The notes under the pieces were generated by a model. It saw only the letters and a program-made list of their open reading frames with translations. It ran no database searches and had not been told where the DNA came from. Below are positions 43,352 through 52,241 of a stretch of DNA of 64,000 nucleotides, one piece after another; positions within the stretch are counted from its first letter, which is position 1; every line of letters starts with the position of its first letter. The position numbers were made by a program, and so were the translations under genes. Source of the DNA: Flavobacterium xinjiangense (GTDB lineage: Bacteria; Bacteroidota; Bacteroidia; Flavobacteriales; Flavobacteriaceae). The stretch spans positions 1-64,000 of the forward strand of contig NZ_FRCL01000014.1 in assembly GCF_900142885.1 (NCBI RefSeq), read 5' to 3'.

Positions 43352-43696
43352 CTCTCCTAAAGAATCTTCGTAATACATATTGAACTGATATCATATGATC
43401 AAGATTCAAAACATAGGGTTTCCCCACTTTGATTACTCCTTTAACTAGTGTACTAAATGGGTTCACTATAAGCTCTTGATATTTTAAAAATACCGCTGTT
43501 TTTACCTGTTAATTTGCCCCAGTTATAATGCATCAGAAACTTCTAAATAAATATTGAGGATGGGGAAAATCTGCTTTTAAAGCAGTGTCATTCTCAATAT
43601 TTCAGAACGGCTATTTCCCAGCTTTTCTTAAAAAAGGCACTCCATTTTTGGATCAGTGCCAGTATAAAAATATTTCTAATTTTTTAAACACTTTTT
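43352..43696. other. Intergenic gap with a leader hairpin
   Basis: The 345-bp gap has no gene. At 43636-43660 a hairpin GGCACT/AGTGCC with a 13-base loop lies 36 bases before the small lipoprotein gene and may be part of its leader. I see nothing else of note. Confidence 0.4.
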
Positions 43697-43879
43697 ATGA
43701 AAAAGCTATTAATTGCTATGGGTTGTCTATCAGCTGTAATCTTAATGTCTTCATGTACAACGGATAGTATCGGAGATGCTGAAAAAGAAACCTCAAGTAA
43801 ATATACTAAACTTTCTGTATCAGCAACTGATGAAGTCATACCTCCCCCAATAGATGATAGAGATAAAACTAAGGGCTAA
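43697..43879 (+). CDS. Small lipoprotein-like peptide
   Basis: The 60-residue product has a lipoprotein signal (MKKLLIAMGCLSAVILMSSC, lipobox Cys at residue 20) and a 40-residue polar tail ending with the Pro-rich EVIPPPIDDRDKTKG. It is followed by a strong hairpin terminator. The role is unknown. It lies upstream of a TPR lipoprotein kinase and could be a signal molecule or envelope sensor part, but that is speculation. Confidence 0.6.
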   Translation: MKKLLIAMGCLSAVILMSSCTTDSIGDAEKETSSKYTKLSVSATDEVIPPPIDDRDKTKG

Positions 43880-43888
43880 TCTGTTGTT

Positions 43889-43926
43889 AAAAACCAGATA
43901 ATAAAAATTATCTGGTTTTTAATCTT
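43889..43926 (+). terminator. Terminator after the small lipoprotein gene
   Basis: A 14-bp perfect stem AAAAACCAGATAAT/ATTATCTGGTTTTT with a four-base loop runs into T-rich DNA. It separates the small lipoprotein from the kinase gene, so the kinase needs its own promoter or read-through. Confidence 0.8.
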
Positions 43927-43966
43927 TATTTTTGAAAAAATAAAGATTAATTATTCCTTAGAAAAA

Positions 43967-45979
43967 TTGAAAACAAAACTTAGAATCTTAGTGTTCGCGA
44001 ATTTATTCTTACTGATTACCTCCTGTCAGAAAAAAAAAGAAAATATTGAATATGAAAATCGAGTTAAGGTGCTTTTAAACAAGTATGATTTATCAGTATT
44101 ACCAGACAATTATAAAGAGAAAACATTAGACACCGTATATCTATATTTATTAAAACATGAAAATGATTCAATAAATAGAAATTTACTTTTTAAAGTTGCT
44201 AATAAGTACTACGCCTTAAATAAATTTGATAAATATCTAAAAGTTACGAAGAAAGTTAAAGAGTTTGCATCAGAGAAAAAAGATACATCGCATATGGCTA
44301 AGTCATTGTATTTTTTGGGAGAATACTATGAAGATAAAGCACAATTTGACAGCTCTTTTTACTATTATAATCAGTCTGAAAAGCTCTACAAGAACTTAAA
44401 AGATACATTGAATTCAGGTAGGATAGCATTATATAAAGGTGGTATTTTATTTGATTCTGGCAACTTCACCGAAAGCGAAACTGGAGCCGTAAACGCTTTA
44501 AAATTACTTTCAAAAACTAGCAATACTAGATTAGTTTACGAGAGTTACAATTTACTTGCGCTTTCATTAAAAGAATTAAATAATTTTGAAGAGTCTTTAA
44601 AATATTTTGATCTAGCTTTAAATCAACTACAACCACTTGAAAACGAAGATTATCCCAAGGACAAATTAGTTAAATCTAGAATATCTTGTTTCAATAACAT
44701 TGGTCGCGTCTACGAAAAGCAGAGGAATTATAAAAAAGCAATAGTTTACTATGAAAAAGGTTTGGCTTTACAGGATTTAAAACTTAACTATCCAAAATCA
44801 TATGCAATGCTGCTAGACAATATAGCTTATTCTAAAATGAAAGAAGGAGACTTTAAAGATATTGACAGACTGTTATTTGAGTCATTAAAGATTAGTGATA
44901 GTTTGGATATAACTCAAGGTATCGTATCAAGTAAAATTAACCTAGGAGAATATTATTTATATAAAAAGGACACTACACAAGGTTTAACTTATATTACAGA
45001 AGGTTTTAAACTGGCAAAAAAAATTAAAGCTGGTCCTTTTATAATAAGATCATTGAAATTATTAACGGAAAATGATTCCAAAAACAAAAACTATTATTCC
45101 ATTTTATACATCAAGATAAATGACAGCATTCAAAATGTAGAGCGAATGACCCGGAATAAATTTGCAAGAATAACCTATGAAACGGATCAAATAGAGGAAA
45201 AAAATGAAATCCTCTCTAACAAAAACACCAATATTATTCTTGGTTCTGGAATTATTATAATTTTCTTGGGGGTCTTTTTTGCTTTTTACCGTCTAAAATC
45301 GAAAAACAAAGAATTACTATTTATTAAAGAACAGCAGGAAGCAAACGAAAGAATATATCAGCTAATGTTGGTCCAGCAATCTGAAACTGAAAAAGCACGC
45401 AGTGATGAAAGAAACCGAATAGCTATGGAATTACATGACGGAATAGTAAACAGCATTTTTACGACACGTTTTAATTTAATTCAATTAGATCCAAATGCAT
45501 TAGATAAAAAGGAGCAATTGGTTAAGGAGTTGGAAAAAACAGAGAATGAAATTAGACAAGTTTCACATGATTTGACACAAAACCTGCTTTTTGAAGATAA
45601 AAGTTTACCGGAGATAATAATAACTTTAGTAGAGTCACAACAAAATCAATATAATACAAGATTTGACGTATCGGTGGATAAATACATTGACTGGTCATTG
45701 GTTTCAAGTCATAATAAAATACATGTTTATCGTATCATACAAGAAGCAATACAGAATAGTAATAAATATTCCCAAGCTGAAAGATGTTACATAATGCTAC
45801 TAAAAACAGGAGATAAAATAACCATTCGTGTTTGGGATAACGGAATTGGCTTTAATGCCGAAAAAGTAAAATACGGTATTGGATTGAAAAACATCAAAGA
45901 CAGGACCAAATCATTAAATGGAGACTTAAAAATTAGTTCCAATTCCGAAAAGGGAACAACCATAGAAGTCGTATTTTAA
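43967..45979 (+). CDS. TPR-containing lipoprotein histidine kinase (NarX/DesK type)
   Basis: The 670-residue protein starts at TTG (43967). A stop lies three codons upstream, and the start is supported by the lipoprotein signal right after it (LFLLITSC). An extracytoplasmic TPR array covers about residues 40-390, then one membrane span (about 420-440), a coiled linker, a HisKA_3 domain with the His in RIAMELHDGI, and a HATPase domain (EAIQNSNKYS, VWDNGIGFN, GIGLKNIKDR). The layout is common in Flavobacteria. The NarL-type regulator at 41883-42539 is the natural partner. The external TPRs could sense a peptide or envelope protein. Confidence 0.88.
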   Translation: MKTKLRILVFANLFLLITSCQKKKENIEYENRVKVLLNKYDLSVLPDNYKEKTLDTVYLYLLKHENDSINRNLLFKVANKYYALNKFDKYLKVTKKVKEFASEKKDTSHMAKSLYFLGEYYEDKAQFDSSFYYYNQSEKLYKNLKDTLNSGRIALYKGGILFDSGNFTESETGAVNALKLLSKTSNTRLVYESYNLLALSLKELNNFEESLKYFDLALNQLQPLENEDYPKDKLVKSRISCFNNIGRVYEKQRNYKKAIVYYEKGLALQDLKLNYPKSYAMLLDNIAYSKMKEGDFKDIDRLLFESLKISDSLDITQGIVSSKINLGEYYLYKKDTTQGLTYITEGFKLAKKIKAGPFIIRSLKLLTENDSKNKNYYSILYIKINDSIQNVERMTRNKFARITYETDQIEEKNEILSNKNTNIILGSGIIIIFLGVFFAFYRLKSKNKELLFIKEQQEANERIYQLMLVQQSETEKARSDERNRIAMELHDGIVNSIFTTRFNLIQLDPNALDKKEQLVKELEKTENEIRQVSHDLTQNLLFEDKSLPEIIITLVESQQNQYNTRFDVSVDKYIDWSLVSSHNKIHVYRIIQEAIQNSNKYSQAERCYIMLLKTGDKITIRVWDNGIGFNAEKVKYGIGLKNIKDRTKSLNGDLKISSNSEKGTTIEVVF

Positions 45980-46354
45980 TCCTTCATATTCCCCCGAAAA
46001 AAATTTGCCCTCTTTCTTTGTCAACCTCGGCAAGGATAAAGGGCAAAACTTTTATAGAGTACTACCCAATAAACTTTAACATTTTTTGCAGTAAATCTTC
46101 CTATTTTGTTAAAGTTGACTACCTAATTATTTTTTATGCATCTCGTATCACTATGTTTATGACCAACTTGATGCTATACTTAGAAATTCTAAAAATACTT
46201 TACAAAAATATATATTTAGGAAACAAATTGTCTTGGGTAGCACCCCAGTTGAGCAAAGATTATCCGAACTGATTTCAAAAAAATTTTGAAAAAGGAGGAA
46301 TTCAATCAAATAGTTTTGAAATGATCATTCATTCAATAATAAAATAATTTGGGT
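45980..46354 (+). other. Intergenic gap with terminator
   Basis: At 46004-46052 a hairpin TTTGCCCT/AGGGCAAA with a 28-base loop and a short T run follows the kinase gene and may end it. An open frame at 46018-46272 starts at TTG and has no coding character, so I do not call it. The last 100 bases should hold the promoter of the following gene run. Confidence 0.45.
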
Positions 46355-47329
46355 ATGGAAAAATTTAAAAAGCAAAGCCTTGAAAAAGAAAATTTCTTCA
46401 ATGGAGACGATGGAATTCAGATTGATGAATTATTGGAGTTGATTAAAAAAAGTGATTATTACAATGATATTTTAGAGTATTTTAATATTGATCAAAATGA
46501 TACCACAAGGATAAATATCAAAGGGGCAAAATCACTTTTTACAAAGATTAAAAACATAAATGAAAAATATATAAAAGAAGACTTGATAAGTGACCTCAAG
46601 GATTTAAATTTTGATTATAATGGAGGATTTGGGATTAAATTCAATAATCTTACAACTAACCAATATCTTAGTGATCTTAAAATTGATTCTTTCAAAGCAT
46701 ATCCAATTCATTCAGGTGAGAGAGATTTTTTTTCAAATCTTTATGAAATAGACAAATATGCCAGTAAACTGATCGTTAAAGGTTTCAAAGATATTTTGGA
46801 TCAGAATTTAGAACTCATAAAAACGAAGGAACATCATTGTAAGAGATATCGAATTATTCACGATAATGAAGATAATACTTTTTATTTAAGAGCCATAATA
46901 TCTTTAGAAAGATACTACAATTACGGCAATGCTTTAACGGTTGTCATTGCGCTTTTAAAACTGCACTTCGAAATGCAGTCAACCGACGTGAAGTATGATT
47001 TAATTTCGTTTGAATATAACGAATCGTTTATAAGAATGTTTTTTAAAACTTCCGAGACTAAAGAATTAAAAGGAGTTGGATTATTCGAAAATGCACTTCA
47101 GGTTTCAAATGATGAAATTAAAAGGGAAGCTTTGAAATTCTCAAATATCTGCTCCATAATTTTTAAAGATACAAACAATACAGAACAAAGGCTTTTTATA
47201 AAACCAAAAGATATTAAAACCAAAGTCTTATCAATTACTCATGGTACTGGTCCAACAAAAGCGTTTGCAAACTTGGAAGACTTTGTCAAATCAAAGGAAA
47301 ACTTTGAAGAGCTGTTTAAAGAAGCTTAA
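46355..47329 (+). CDS. Hypothetical protein, first of a defence-like gene run
   Basis: I take the ATG at 46355 (324 residues). I do not recognise the protein. The first 100 residues are helical and acidic; the middle has FKAYPIHSGERDFFSNLYEI and a strand-rich section (RYRIIHDNEDNTFYLRAIIS); the end has SITHGTGPTKAFANLEDF. There is no signal or membrane span. The next gene starts at the base after its stop codon, so they are coupled. It leads a set of closely spaced genes that runs to the TIR cluster. Confidence 0.7.
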   Translation: MEKFKKQSLEKENFFNGDDGIQIDELLELIKKSDYYNDILEYFNIDQNDTTRINIKGAKSLFTKIKNINEKYIKEDLISDLKDLNFDYNGGFGIKFNNLTTNQYLSDLKIDSFKAYPIHSGERDFFSNLYEIDKYASKLIVKGFKDILDQNLELIKTKEHHCKRYRIIHDNEDNTFYLRAIISLERYYNYGNALTVVIALLKLHFEMQSTDVKYDLISFEYNESFIRMFFKTSETKELKGVGLFENALQVSNDEIKREALKFSNICSIIFKDTNNTEQRLFIKPKDIKTKVLSITHGTGPTKAFANLEDFVKSKENFEELFKEA

Positions 47330-47575
47330 GTGATTACCAAACTGAAAGATCATAAACAGATTGTTCATCTGGTGAGAACCAAAATTAATAATTCAAATAC
47401 GGATCAAATCAAAATGTTTAAACAGGAATTAACTGGAATTCTTTTTAAAGAAATAAAAACGACAACCCAACTTTTAGAAACCTTTGACAAATTAATGCTT
47501 TTAGAAGGTTTAGAAATCGATGCTAAAGAATATTTAAGATATCTCATTTATGATGCACTAATTGATAGAAAATAA
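47330..47575 (+). CDS. Small helical hypothetical protein
   Basis: The 81-residue protein starts with GTG directly after the upstream stop (TAAGTG). It is predicted all-helical with many Leu and Lys (MFKQELTGILFKEIKTTTQL) and no signal or membrane span. It may be a subunit of the upstream protein. I do not recognise it. A Met at about residue 29 is a possible later start. Confidence 0.6.
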   Translation: MITKLKDHKQIVHLVRTKINNSNTDQIKMFKQELTGILFKEIKTTTQLLETFDKLMLLEGLEIDAKEYLRYLIYDALIDRK

Positions 47576-47623
47576 TTTTAAATACAGATAAAAATTAGTA
47601 AAAAAATAAACATTTTAAAAATT

Positions 47624-47941
47624 ATGATAATAAAAACCTATACAGATAATCCCGAACAATTAAACAATCGGATAAATAAAAAAATCAATGACGGGGATTT
47701 AAAAACTTGGGACATCTTAAAGAATAATAATGGAGAAATTCTTTATAACCATACTCCAGACCAATGGAATGAAAAAGCAATGCCAAAACCGTATATCGAA
47801 TCAGATCATATTGCCTTTAAAATAAGATGGTGGGATAAAAATGAACCCGATGAAGCTACAAAAGGATACATTACGGGAAGATTTATTGAAATTTTGATGG
47901 TTCATTTTCGGGACCATTTTACTTATTTAGAAATCAAATAA
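47624..47941 (+). CDS. Hypothetical 105-residue protein
   Basis: The protein is mixed alpha/beta and rich in Trp and Asn, with TWDILKNNNGEILYNHTPDQ and IAFKIRWWDKNEP as its clearest segments. I do not recognise the family. It lies 48 bp after the preceding gene, and its stop is directly followed by the ATG of the P-loop gene (one base between), so the two are surely co-translated. Confidence 0.65.
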   Translation: MIIKTYTDNPEQLNNRINKKINDGDLKTWDILKNNNGEILYNHTPDQWNEKAMPKPYIESDHIAFKIRWWDKNEPDEATKGYITGRFIEILMVHFRDHFTYLEIK

Positions 47942-47942
47942 C

Positions 47943-48383
47943 ATGAACACAATTATCGCAATCTGGCATTCGGGTGGAAAAGGAAAATCAGGAACTATCC
48001 TTGCACTAGCAAATTTATTACTAAGTCAGTACCCCAATCCTAACGTTATTCACTCTTCAAAAGATGTAAATAACCTTTCGGTAGATTTTTCTCTTATTAT
48101 TGAAATTAATGGTAAAACAATTGCTCTGGAAAGCCTGGGGGATCCAAACACAGGATTAGAAAAAAGAATTGATGAGATTGTTAAAAAGCACAATCCAAAT
48201 CTTATTTTTTGCACATGCAGAACAAGAGGAGAAACGGTACATGCAGTAGAAAAAAACACTAAAAAACACAATTATGATATCATTTGGACTTCAACCTATC
48301 AAGTAAACCAAAATCATATTAGAGCAAACCAAATAAAAGCTGAACATTTATTGGATTTGAGTGTACAATTAGGTTTGATTTGA
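47943..48383 (+). CDS. Small P-loop (ParA/MinD-like) NTPase-like protein
   Basis: The 146-residue protein opens MNTIIAIWHSGGKGKSGTIL, a P-loop of the GGxGKS sort found in ParA/MinD ATPases, but with Ser in place of the signature Lys. A strand-Asp-like region (VDFSLIIEINGKTIALESLG) and a strand LIFCTCRTRGETV follow. It is much shorter than a full ParA (about 250 residues), so it may be a sensor or adaptor that only binds nucleotide. A gap of 115 bp separates it from the next gene. Confidence 0.65.
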   Translation: MNTIIAIWHSGGKGKSGTILALANLLLSQYPNPNVIHSSKDVNNLSVDFSLIIEINGKTIALESLGDPNTGLEKRIDEIVKKHNPNLIFCTCRTRGETVHAVEKNTKKHNYDIIWTSTYQVNQNHIRANQIKAEHLLDLSVQLGLI

Positions 48384-48498
48384 TACTGTATTGAGTTTAT
48401 AAAAAATAATTCGTACATGCATAATGTTTAAAAATATAAATAGTTATGAATTCAGAGAATTTTAAAATAGTAATACTAATAATAAAGGATTTTATCAA

Positions 48499-49728
48499 AT
48501 GAAGAAACTATGTTTTGTCATAATGGGCTATGGTAGGAGAACTGATTTTGAATCAGGTAGAACTTTAGATTTAGATAAAACTTACCTAAATATAATTAAA
48601 CCTGCAGTTGAGAGTGCAGGCTACCAGTGTATCAGGGGAGATGAAATTCAAGAATCTGGGGTCATTGATAGAAGTATGTATGGTTTATTAATTCATGCCG
48701 ATTTAGTTATTGCAGATATAACGACTTATAACCCTAACGCCATATATGAATTGGGAATTAGGCACGCTGCTAGGCCTTATTCAACAATAATTTTAAAAGA
48801 ACAAGAGGGCAATATTCCTTTTGATTTGAGTCACAATAAAATCTTTCATTATGCACATTTAGGAGATGATATTTCAGCGACTGAAGCGGAACGATGCAAA
48901 AATGATTTAACTAATCTGATTAATGTGACTACGATTTCAAATGAAGTCGATAGTCCTCTATTCCAATATATAAATTCATTGACCCCCTACAAGCTTGAGG
49001 AAGCAGAATATAATTCTTTGATTAAAGAATTGTCTGAAAAAGAGAAACATATTTTTGCTTTGGTTGAGCATGCGAAGGCTGAAATGAAAGCCAACAATTT
49101 CATCGAAGCATCAAAAATATGGTCTAAAGCATGTAAAAAAGTTGATAATGAGCCTTACTTTATTCAACAACATGCTTTATGTGTGTATAAAAGTAAAAAT
49201 CCTTCCGAAAGAACCGCGTTAATTGATGCCCTTGCTATTATTAAGCAACTGGAACCTGATGGAAAGTCAACTAATGATCCCGAAACATTAGGGATAACAG
49301 GGGCAATTTATAAACGATTATGGCTAATTGATAACGATCTTGAATACCTCAATCGAGCAATTGATTATTACGGTAAAGGTTTTAAAATCAATGCTGATTA
49401 TTATACAGGAGAGAATTATGCGCTGTGCTTAGATTTTATGTCAAATGAAAATACAAATCCTGAAGAAAAAATTTATCATAAAATTGAAGCTCGTAAAACC
49501 AGGGAAAAAATTATTGAAATTATTGGTGCTATTCTGGATTCTGACAATTACCTCCAAAGAATTGATTTGAAATGGATTTATGCAACAAATGCCAATTGCT
49601 ATTTGGCACTAAATCAAATAGAATTGTTCGAAGAATTTGAAAACCTTTTTTATCAAATTGCCGACATTGATTGGGAAATAGAAACTTATAAAAACTCACT
49701 GGAACATATTAAAAAAATAAAAGTTTAA
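48499..49728 (+). CDS. Deoxyribosyltransferase/TIR-like fold fused to DUF4071-type helical domain
   Basis: The 409-residue protein has an N-terminal Rossmann-like domain (about 1-150) of the nucleoside deoxyribosyltransferase/TIR-related sort: CFVIMGYGRR, the long helix, SAGYQCIRGDEI, ADLVIADITTYNPNAIYELG and the closing IFHYAHLGDD. The rest is helical with TPR-like repeats (NFIEASKIWSKACKK, YFIQQHALCVYKSKNPSERT), as in proteins named for the TRAFs-binding (DUF4071) domain. Such N-terminal domains may bind or cleave nucleotides such as NAD. It lies 6 bases before the first TIR gene and heads the core cluster. Confidence 0.75.
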   Translation: MKKLCFVIMGYGRRTDFESGRTLDLDKTYLNIIKPAVESAGYQCIRGDEIQESGVIDRSMYGLLIHADLVIADITTYNPNAIYELGIRHAARPYSTIILKEQEGNIPFDLSHNKIFHYAHLGDDISATEAERCKNDLTNLINVTTISNEVDSPLFQYINSLTPYKLEEAEYNSLIKELSEKEKHIFALVEHAKAEMKANNFIEASKIWSKACKKVDNEPYFIQQHALCVYKSKNPSERTALIDALAIIKQLEPDGKSTNDPETLGITGAIYKRLWLIDNDLEYLNRAIDYYGKGFKINADYYTGENYALCLDFMSNENTNPEEKIYHKIEARKTREKIIEIIGAILDSDNYLQRIDLKWIYATNANCYLALNQIELFEEFENLFYQIADIDWEIETYKNSLEHIKKIKV

Positions 49729-49733
49729 AATCG

Positions 49734-50138
49734 ATGGCTAAAACACATACTATATTTATAAGTCATTCTTGGAAATACCACAAAGACTTAGAAAATCTTA
49801 AAAATTTATTACAAAATAGAGGATACTTTAATGTTGAATTTGAAGAAGCCTCTCGAGATACTCCAATAAATTCAAACAATGCAACTTACATTAAACAACG
49901 TTTAAAAACAAAAATTACAAATTCAGATGTTATTCTGGGAATTGCTGGAGTATATGCTACATATAGTGATTGGATGAAATGGGAGCTAGACACAGCATAT
50001 GTAAACAATATTCCTATTATAGGGGTTATCCCTAGAGGACAGCTAAGAATGTCAGCTATTGTCAATGATAAATCAATTACTAATGTTAAATGGAATACAG
50101 AAAGTATAGTTGAAGCCATTAGAAAATATTCAAAATAA
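49734..50138 (+). CDS. TIR-like protein of the ThsB/MTH538 type
   Basis: The 134-residue protein has the TIR-like opening TIFISHSWKYHKDLENLKNL, the acidic FEEASRDTP loop, and the core KITNSDVILGIAGVYATYSD, followed by KWELDTAY and IPIIGVIPRGQ. It matches the MTH538/DUF1863 branch, to which ThsB of Thoeris belongs. In Thoeris, ThsB senses phage and makes a cyclic ADP-ribose signal from NAD; the Glu of the WELDTA segment is a catalytic candidate. It is one of three TIR-like genes in a row, 6 bp from its neighbours. Confidence 0.82.
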   Translation: MAKTHTIFISHSWKYHKDLENLKNLLQNRGYFNVEFEEASRDTPINSNNATYIKQRLKTKITNSDVILGIAGVYATYSDWMKWELDTAYVNNIPIIGVIPRGQLRMSAIVNDKSITNVKWNTESIVEAIRKYSK

Positions 50139-50144
50139 AATATA

Positions 50145-50756
50145 ATGAAGGGATTTAATAAAGCTTCAATGCTTGAGAGTATTTCATGGGAATTGGAGAG
50201 AATGAAAAAAATTTCAATCAGTAATAGACCCTGTGTATTCTTAAGTCATAAAAAGGAAGATAAACAAGCGTGTCGGGAAATTGCAAAATATTTAAGTAAA
50301 GCTGAAATTGATTATTATTTAGATGAAGAAGATACTGGTCTTCAGTCAGCTGCTAGTGCAAATGATCCATACCTAATAACCGAAAGCATAAAAAAAGGTA
50401 TCAGAGAAAGTTCCCATATGTTATGTGTAGTTTCAGAGAAAACTTTTCAATCAAATTGGATCCCTTTTGAAGTAGGTTATGGTCATGCCGCAATCATAGA
50501 TAAAGCGATGATCGAAAAATCCAGAGATCAAAAGATAAAACTATCGATTTTGACACTTAAAGAAATTTCTGAAAGATCGCTGCCTGATTTTATGAAAGTA
50601 GGATACCAAATTAGAGGTACAATAAGCCTCAATAAATACATTAGCGAACTTACAAATGAATCTGAATCCAAACTAATAAATGAAAATCGGTTGCAATCAA
50701 AAAGCTATTCATTTTCAACACACGTTTTAGATAATTATTTAAACTGGGAAAAATAA
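50145..50756 (+). CDS. TIR-domain protein
   Basis: The 203-residue protein has a full TIR domain (about 25-140): RPCVFLSHKKEDKQACREIA, DYYLDEEDTG, IRESSHMLCVVSEKTFQSNW, and IPFEVGYGHA. The Glu of PFEVGYG is where bacterial TIR enzymes hold their catalytic Glu. The C-terminal 60 residues are a helical tail without a known domain. It is the second of three TIR-like proteins and differs clearly from the ThsB-like one before it, so the three are probably not recent duplicates. Confidence 0.82.
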   Translation: MKGFNKASMLESISWELERMKKISISNRPCVFLSHKKEDKQACREIAKYLSKAEIDYYLDEEDTGLQSAASANDPYLITESIKKGIRESSHMLCVVSEKTFQSNWIPFEVGYGHAAIIDKAMIEKSRDQKIKLSILTLKEISERSLPDFMKVGYQIRGTISLNKYISELTNESESKLINENRLQSKSYSFSTHVLDNYLNWEK

Positions 50757-50768
50757 AATTAAACTACT

Positions 50769-51353
50769 ATGGTACACAGATGCTTCATATCCTTTAAAAC
50801 AGAAGACAAAGAATATAAAAAATATATTCAGGAAGAAATGGAAATTGACATAATTGATCATTCATTGGATGATGCAATTGATTCTGAAGATGAAGATTAT
50901 ATAATGAGAAAAATTCGTGAAGACTATCTTTCAGATAGTACCGTAACAATTTTTCTTATTGGTGAAAAATCCAATGAAAATTTAGGATTGAAGGAACAAA
51001 AATATATAAAACGAGAATTACAAGCTTCACTTTACCACGGAAAAGAAAACACTCAAAATGGTATATTAGGAATTGTATTACCATCTATGTATGACACAGT
51101 TTTTGGAGGTTCTGGAATCTGTGAAAAGTGTGGAAATACTCATACATATATTTATATAGATGATAATTCTACAATTAAAGAGTTCAGATACAATTATTAT
51201 ATACCAAACAATAAATGCTCTTGGTCTGAAGAAGATCGATTTTGTGTCTTAGTAAAATGGGAAAACTTTATAGATACTCCTGAAGCTTATATTGACCAAG
51301 CTTTTGACAAAAGAAGTCATCCAATATCAGAAAAAACTAAAGTAAGACCCTAA
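50769..51353 (+). CDS. Third TIR-like protein with a Cys pair
   Basis: The 194-residue protein opens with VHRCFISFKTEDKEYKKYIQ and has a DSTVTIFLIGEKS strand, a KRELQASLY segment with the acidic residue expected of TIR enzymes, and an insertion with a CEKCGNTH zinc-knuckle-like pair. It belongs to the wider TIR-like/DUF1863 group. The 3' end is overlapped by the ATG of the SLATT gene (TAATG at 51351-51355), so TIR and membrane protein are coupled. Confidence 0.75.
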   Translation: MVHRCFISFKTEDKEYKKYIQEEMEIDIIDHSLDDAIDSEDEDYIMRKIREDYLSDSTVTIFLIGEKSNENLGLKEQKYIKRELQASLYHGKENTQNGILGIVLPSMYDTVFGGSGICEKCGNTHTYIYIDDNSTIKEFRYNYYIPNNKCSWSEEDRFCVLVKWENFIDTPEAYIDQAFDKRSHPISEKTKVRP

Positions 51354-52081
51354 TGGAAATAAAAATAAATGATCAGGATTTACCAGGATTGTATCAATCA
51401 GCCGATAGTTCTTCTTTAAAAGAACAAAAAAAATATTTTAAAGGAATAGCTTACTATTTAATCCTCTTAATTATAGCCGCTCTTTTTGCATTTTTATCAG
51501 ATAGTCAGGAATACCCCATCTTTAAAATAATATCCACAGTATTATTCTTAGCTACTCTATCAATAACGATTTGGTTAAAAGTTAGCAGACCTGACGACAT
51601 TTGGTATAACGGTCGTGCAGTAGCAGAATCCGTTAAAACTCGCTCTTGGAGATGGATGATGAGGACAGAGCCCTATTTTGACTGTGAGAAAGTTGAAGAA
51701 ATGAGAAAACATTTTATCAATGATCTTAAAACTATTCTAAGACAAAACGAAAGCTTGATAGGTAAATTAGGTATCGAAGCAAGTATTGAGGATCCCATAA
51801 CCGATAAAATGGTTGAAGTCAGAAAACTATCACTACAAGAAAGGTTTGATCTCTATCGTAAAGAAAGAATTACCAATCAAGCATTATGGTACACCAGTAA
51901 GGCAAAATTCAATAAAAGAAAATCATCTATTTGGTTTTGGATCTCTGTAGGTCTTCATATTGTTGCTATCATTCTATTATTGATAAGCATATACCAAGTG
52001 CATGTTAAACTACCCATTGCAGTCATTGCGGTGGCAGCCTCTTCTGTCTTAACTTGGGTTCAAGCTAAAAAAAAACAATGA
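51353..52081 (+). CDS. SLATT/DUF4231 membrane effector, C-terminus lost by frameshift
   Basis: The 242-residue reading frame has four hydrophobic spans in two pairs (about 32-50 and 58-75; about 194-213 and 217-233). Between them is the SLATT/DUF4231 core (WYNGRAVAESVKTRSWRWMM, MRTEPYFD, KERITNQALWYTSKAKFNKR). SLATT proteins are two-membrane-pair effectors linked to nucleotide-signal systems, thought to open pores. The frame ends in KKKQ at a nine-A tract (52067-52075). In the next frame the expected family C-terminus continues (ELSSSYSLTAHEIILI, NAFSREHTQWFARKNE) to 52241. With one A fewer, the protein would be about 295 residues. Confidence 0.85.
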   Translation: MEIKINDQDLPGLYQSADSSSLKEQKKYFKGIAYYLILLIIAALFAFLSDSQEYPIFKIISTVLFLATLSITIWLKVSRPDDIWYNGRAVAESVKTRSWRWMMRTEPYFDCEKVEEMRKHFINDLKTILRQNESLIGKLGIEASIEDPITDKMVEVRKLSLQERFDLYRKERITNQALWYTSKAKFNKRKSSIWFWISVGLHIVAIILLLISIYQVHVKLPIAVIAVAASSVLTWVQAKKKQ

Positions 52082-52241
52082 ACTTTCATCATCATATTCT
52101 TTGACAGCTCACGAAATTATTCTAATAAAATCTGAATCGACAATAATTAACTCAGAAAAGGAATTTTCAGAATATATTATGAATTGTGAAAATGCCTTCT
52201 CAAGGGAGCATACACAATGGTTTGCCAGGAAAAATGAGTAA
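52076..52241 (+). other. Displaced C-terminal coding end of the SLATT gene
   Basis: This stretch codes, in the +1 frame, the rest of the DUF4231 family tail, about 53 residues ending FSREHTQWFARKNE, with its TAA at 52239-52241 overlapping the next ATG (52234). The 8-base overlap is the sort seen throughout these operons. So the intact gene probably ran to here, and the extra A in the run is a slip, a phase switch or a sequencing error. Confidence 0.75.

Noticed and set aside
46018..46272. Plus-strand 84-codon open frame starting at TTG
   Set aside because: It begins inside the terminator hairpin of the kinase gene and its composition follows AT-rich noncoding DNA.
49734..51353. Three TIR genes as simple recent duplicates
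   Set aside because: Their sequences differ in length, motifs and tails (ThsB-like, classic TIR, Cys-pair form), so they are not copies of one gene.
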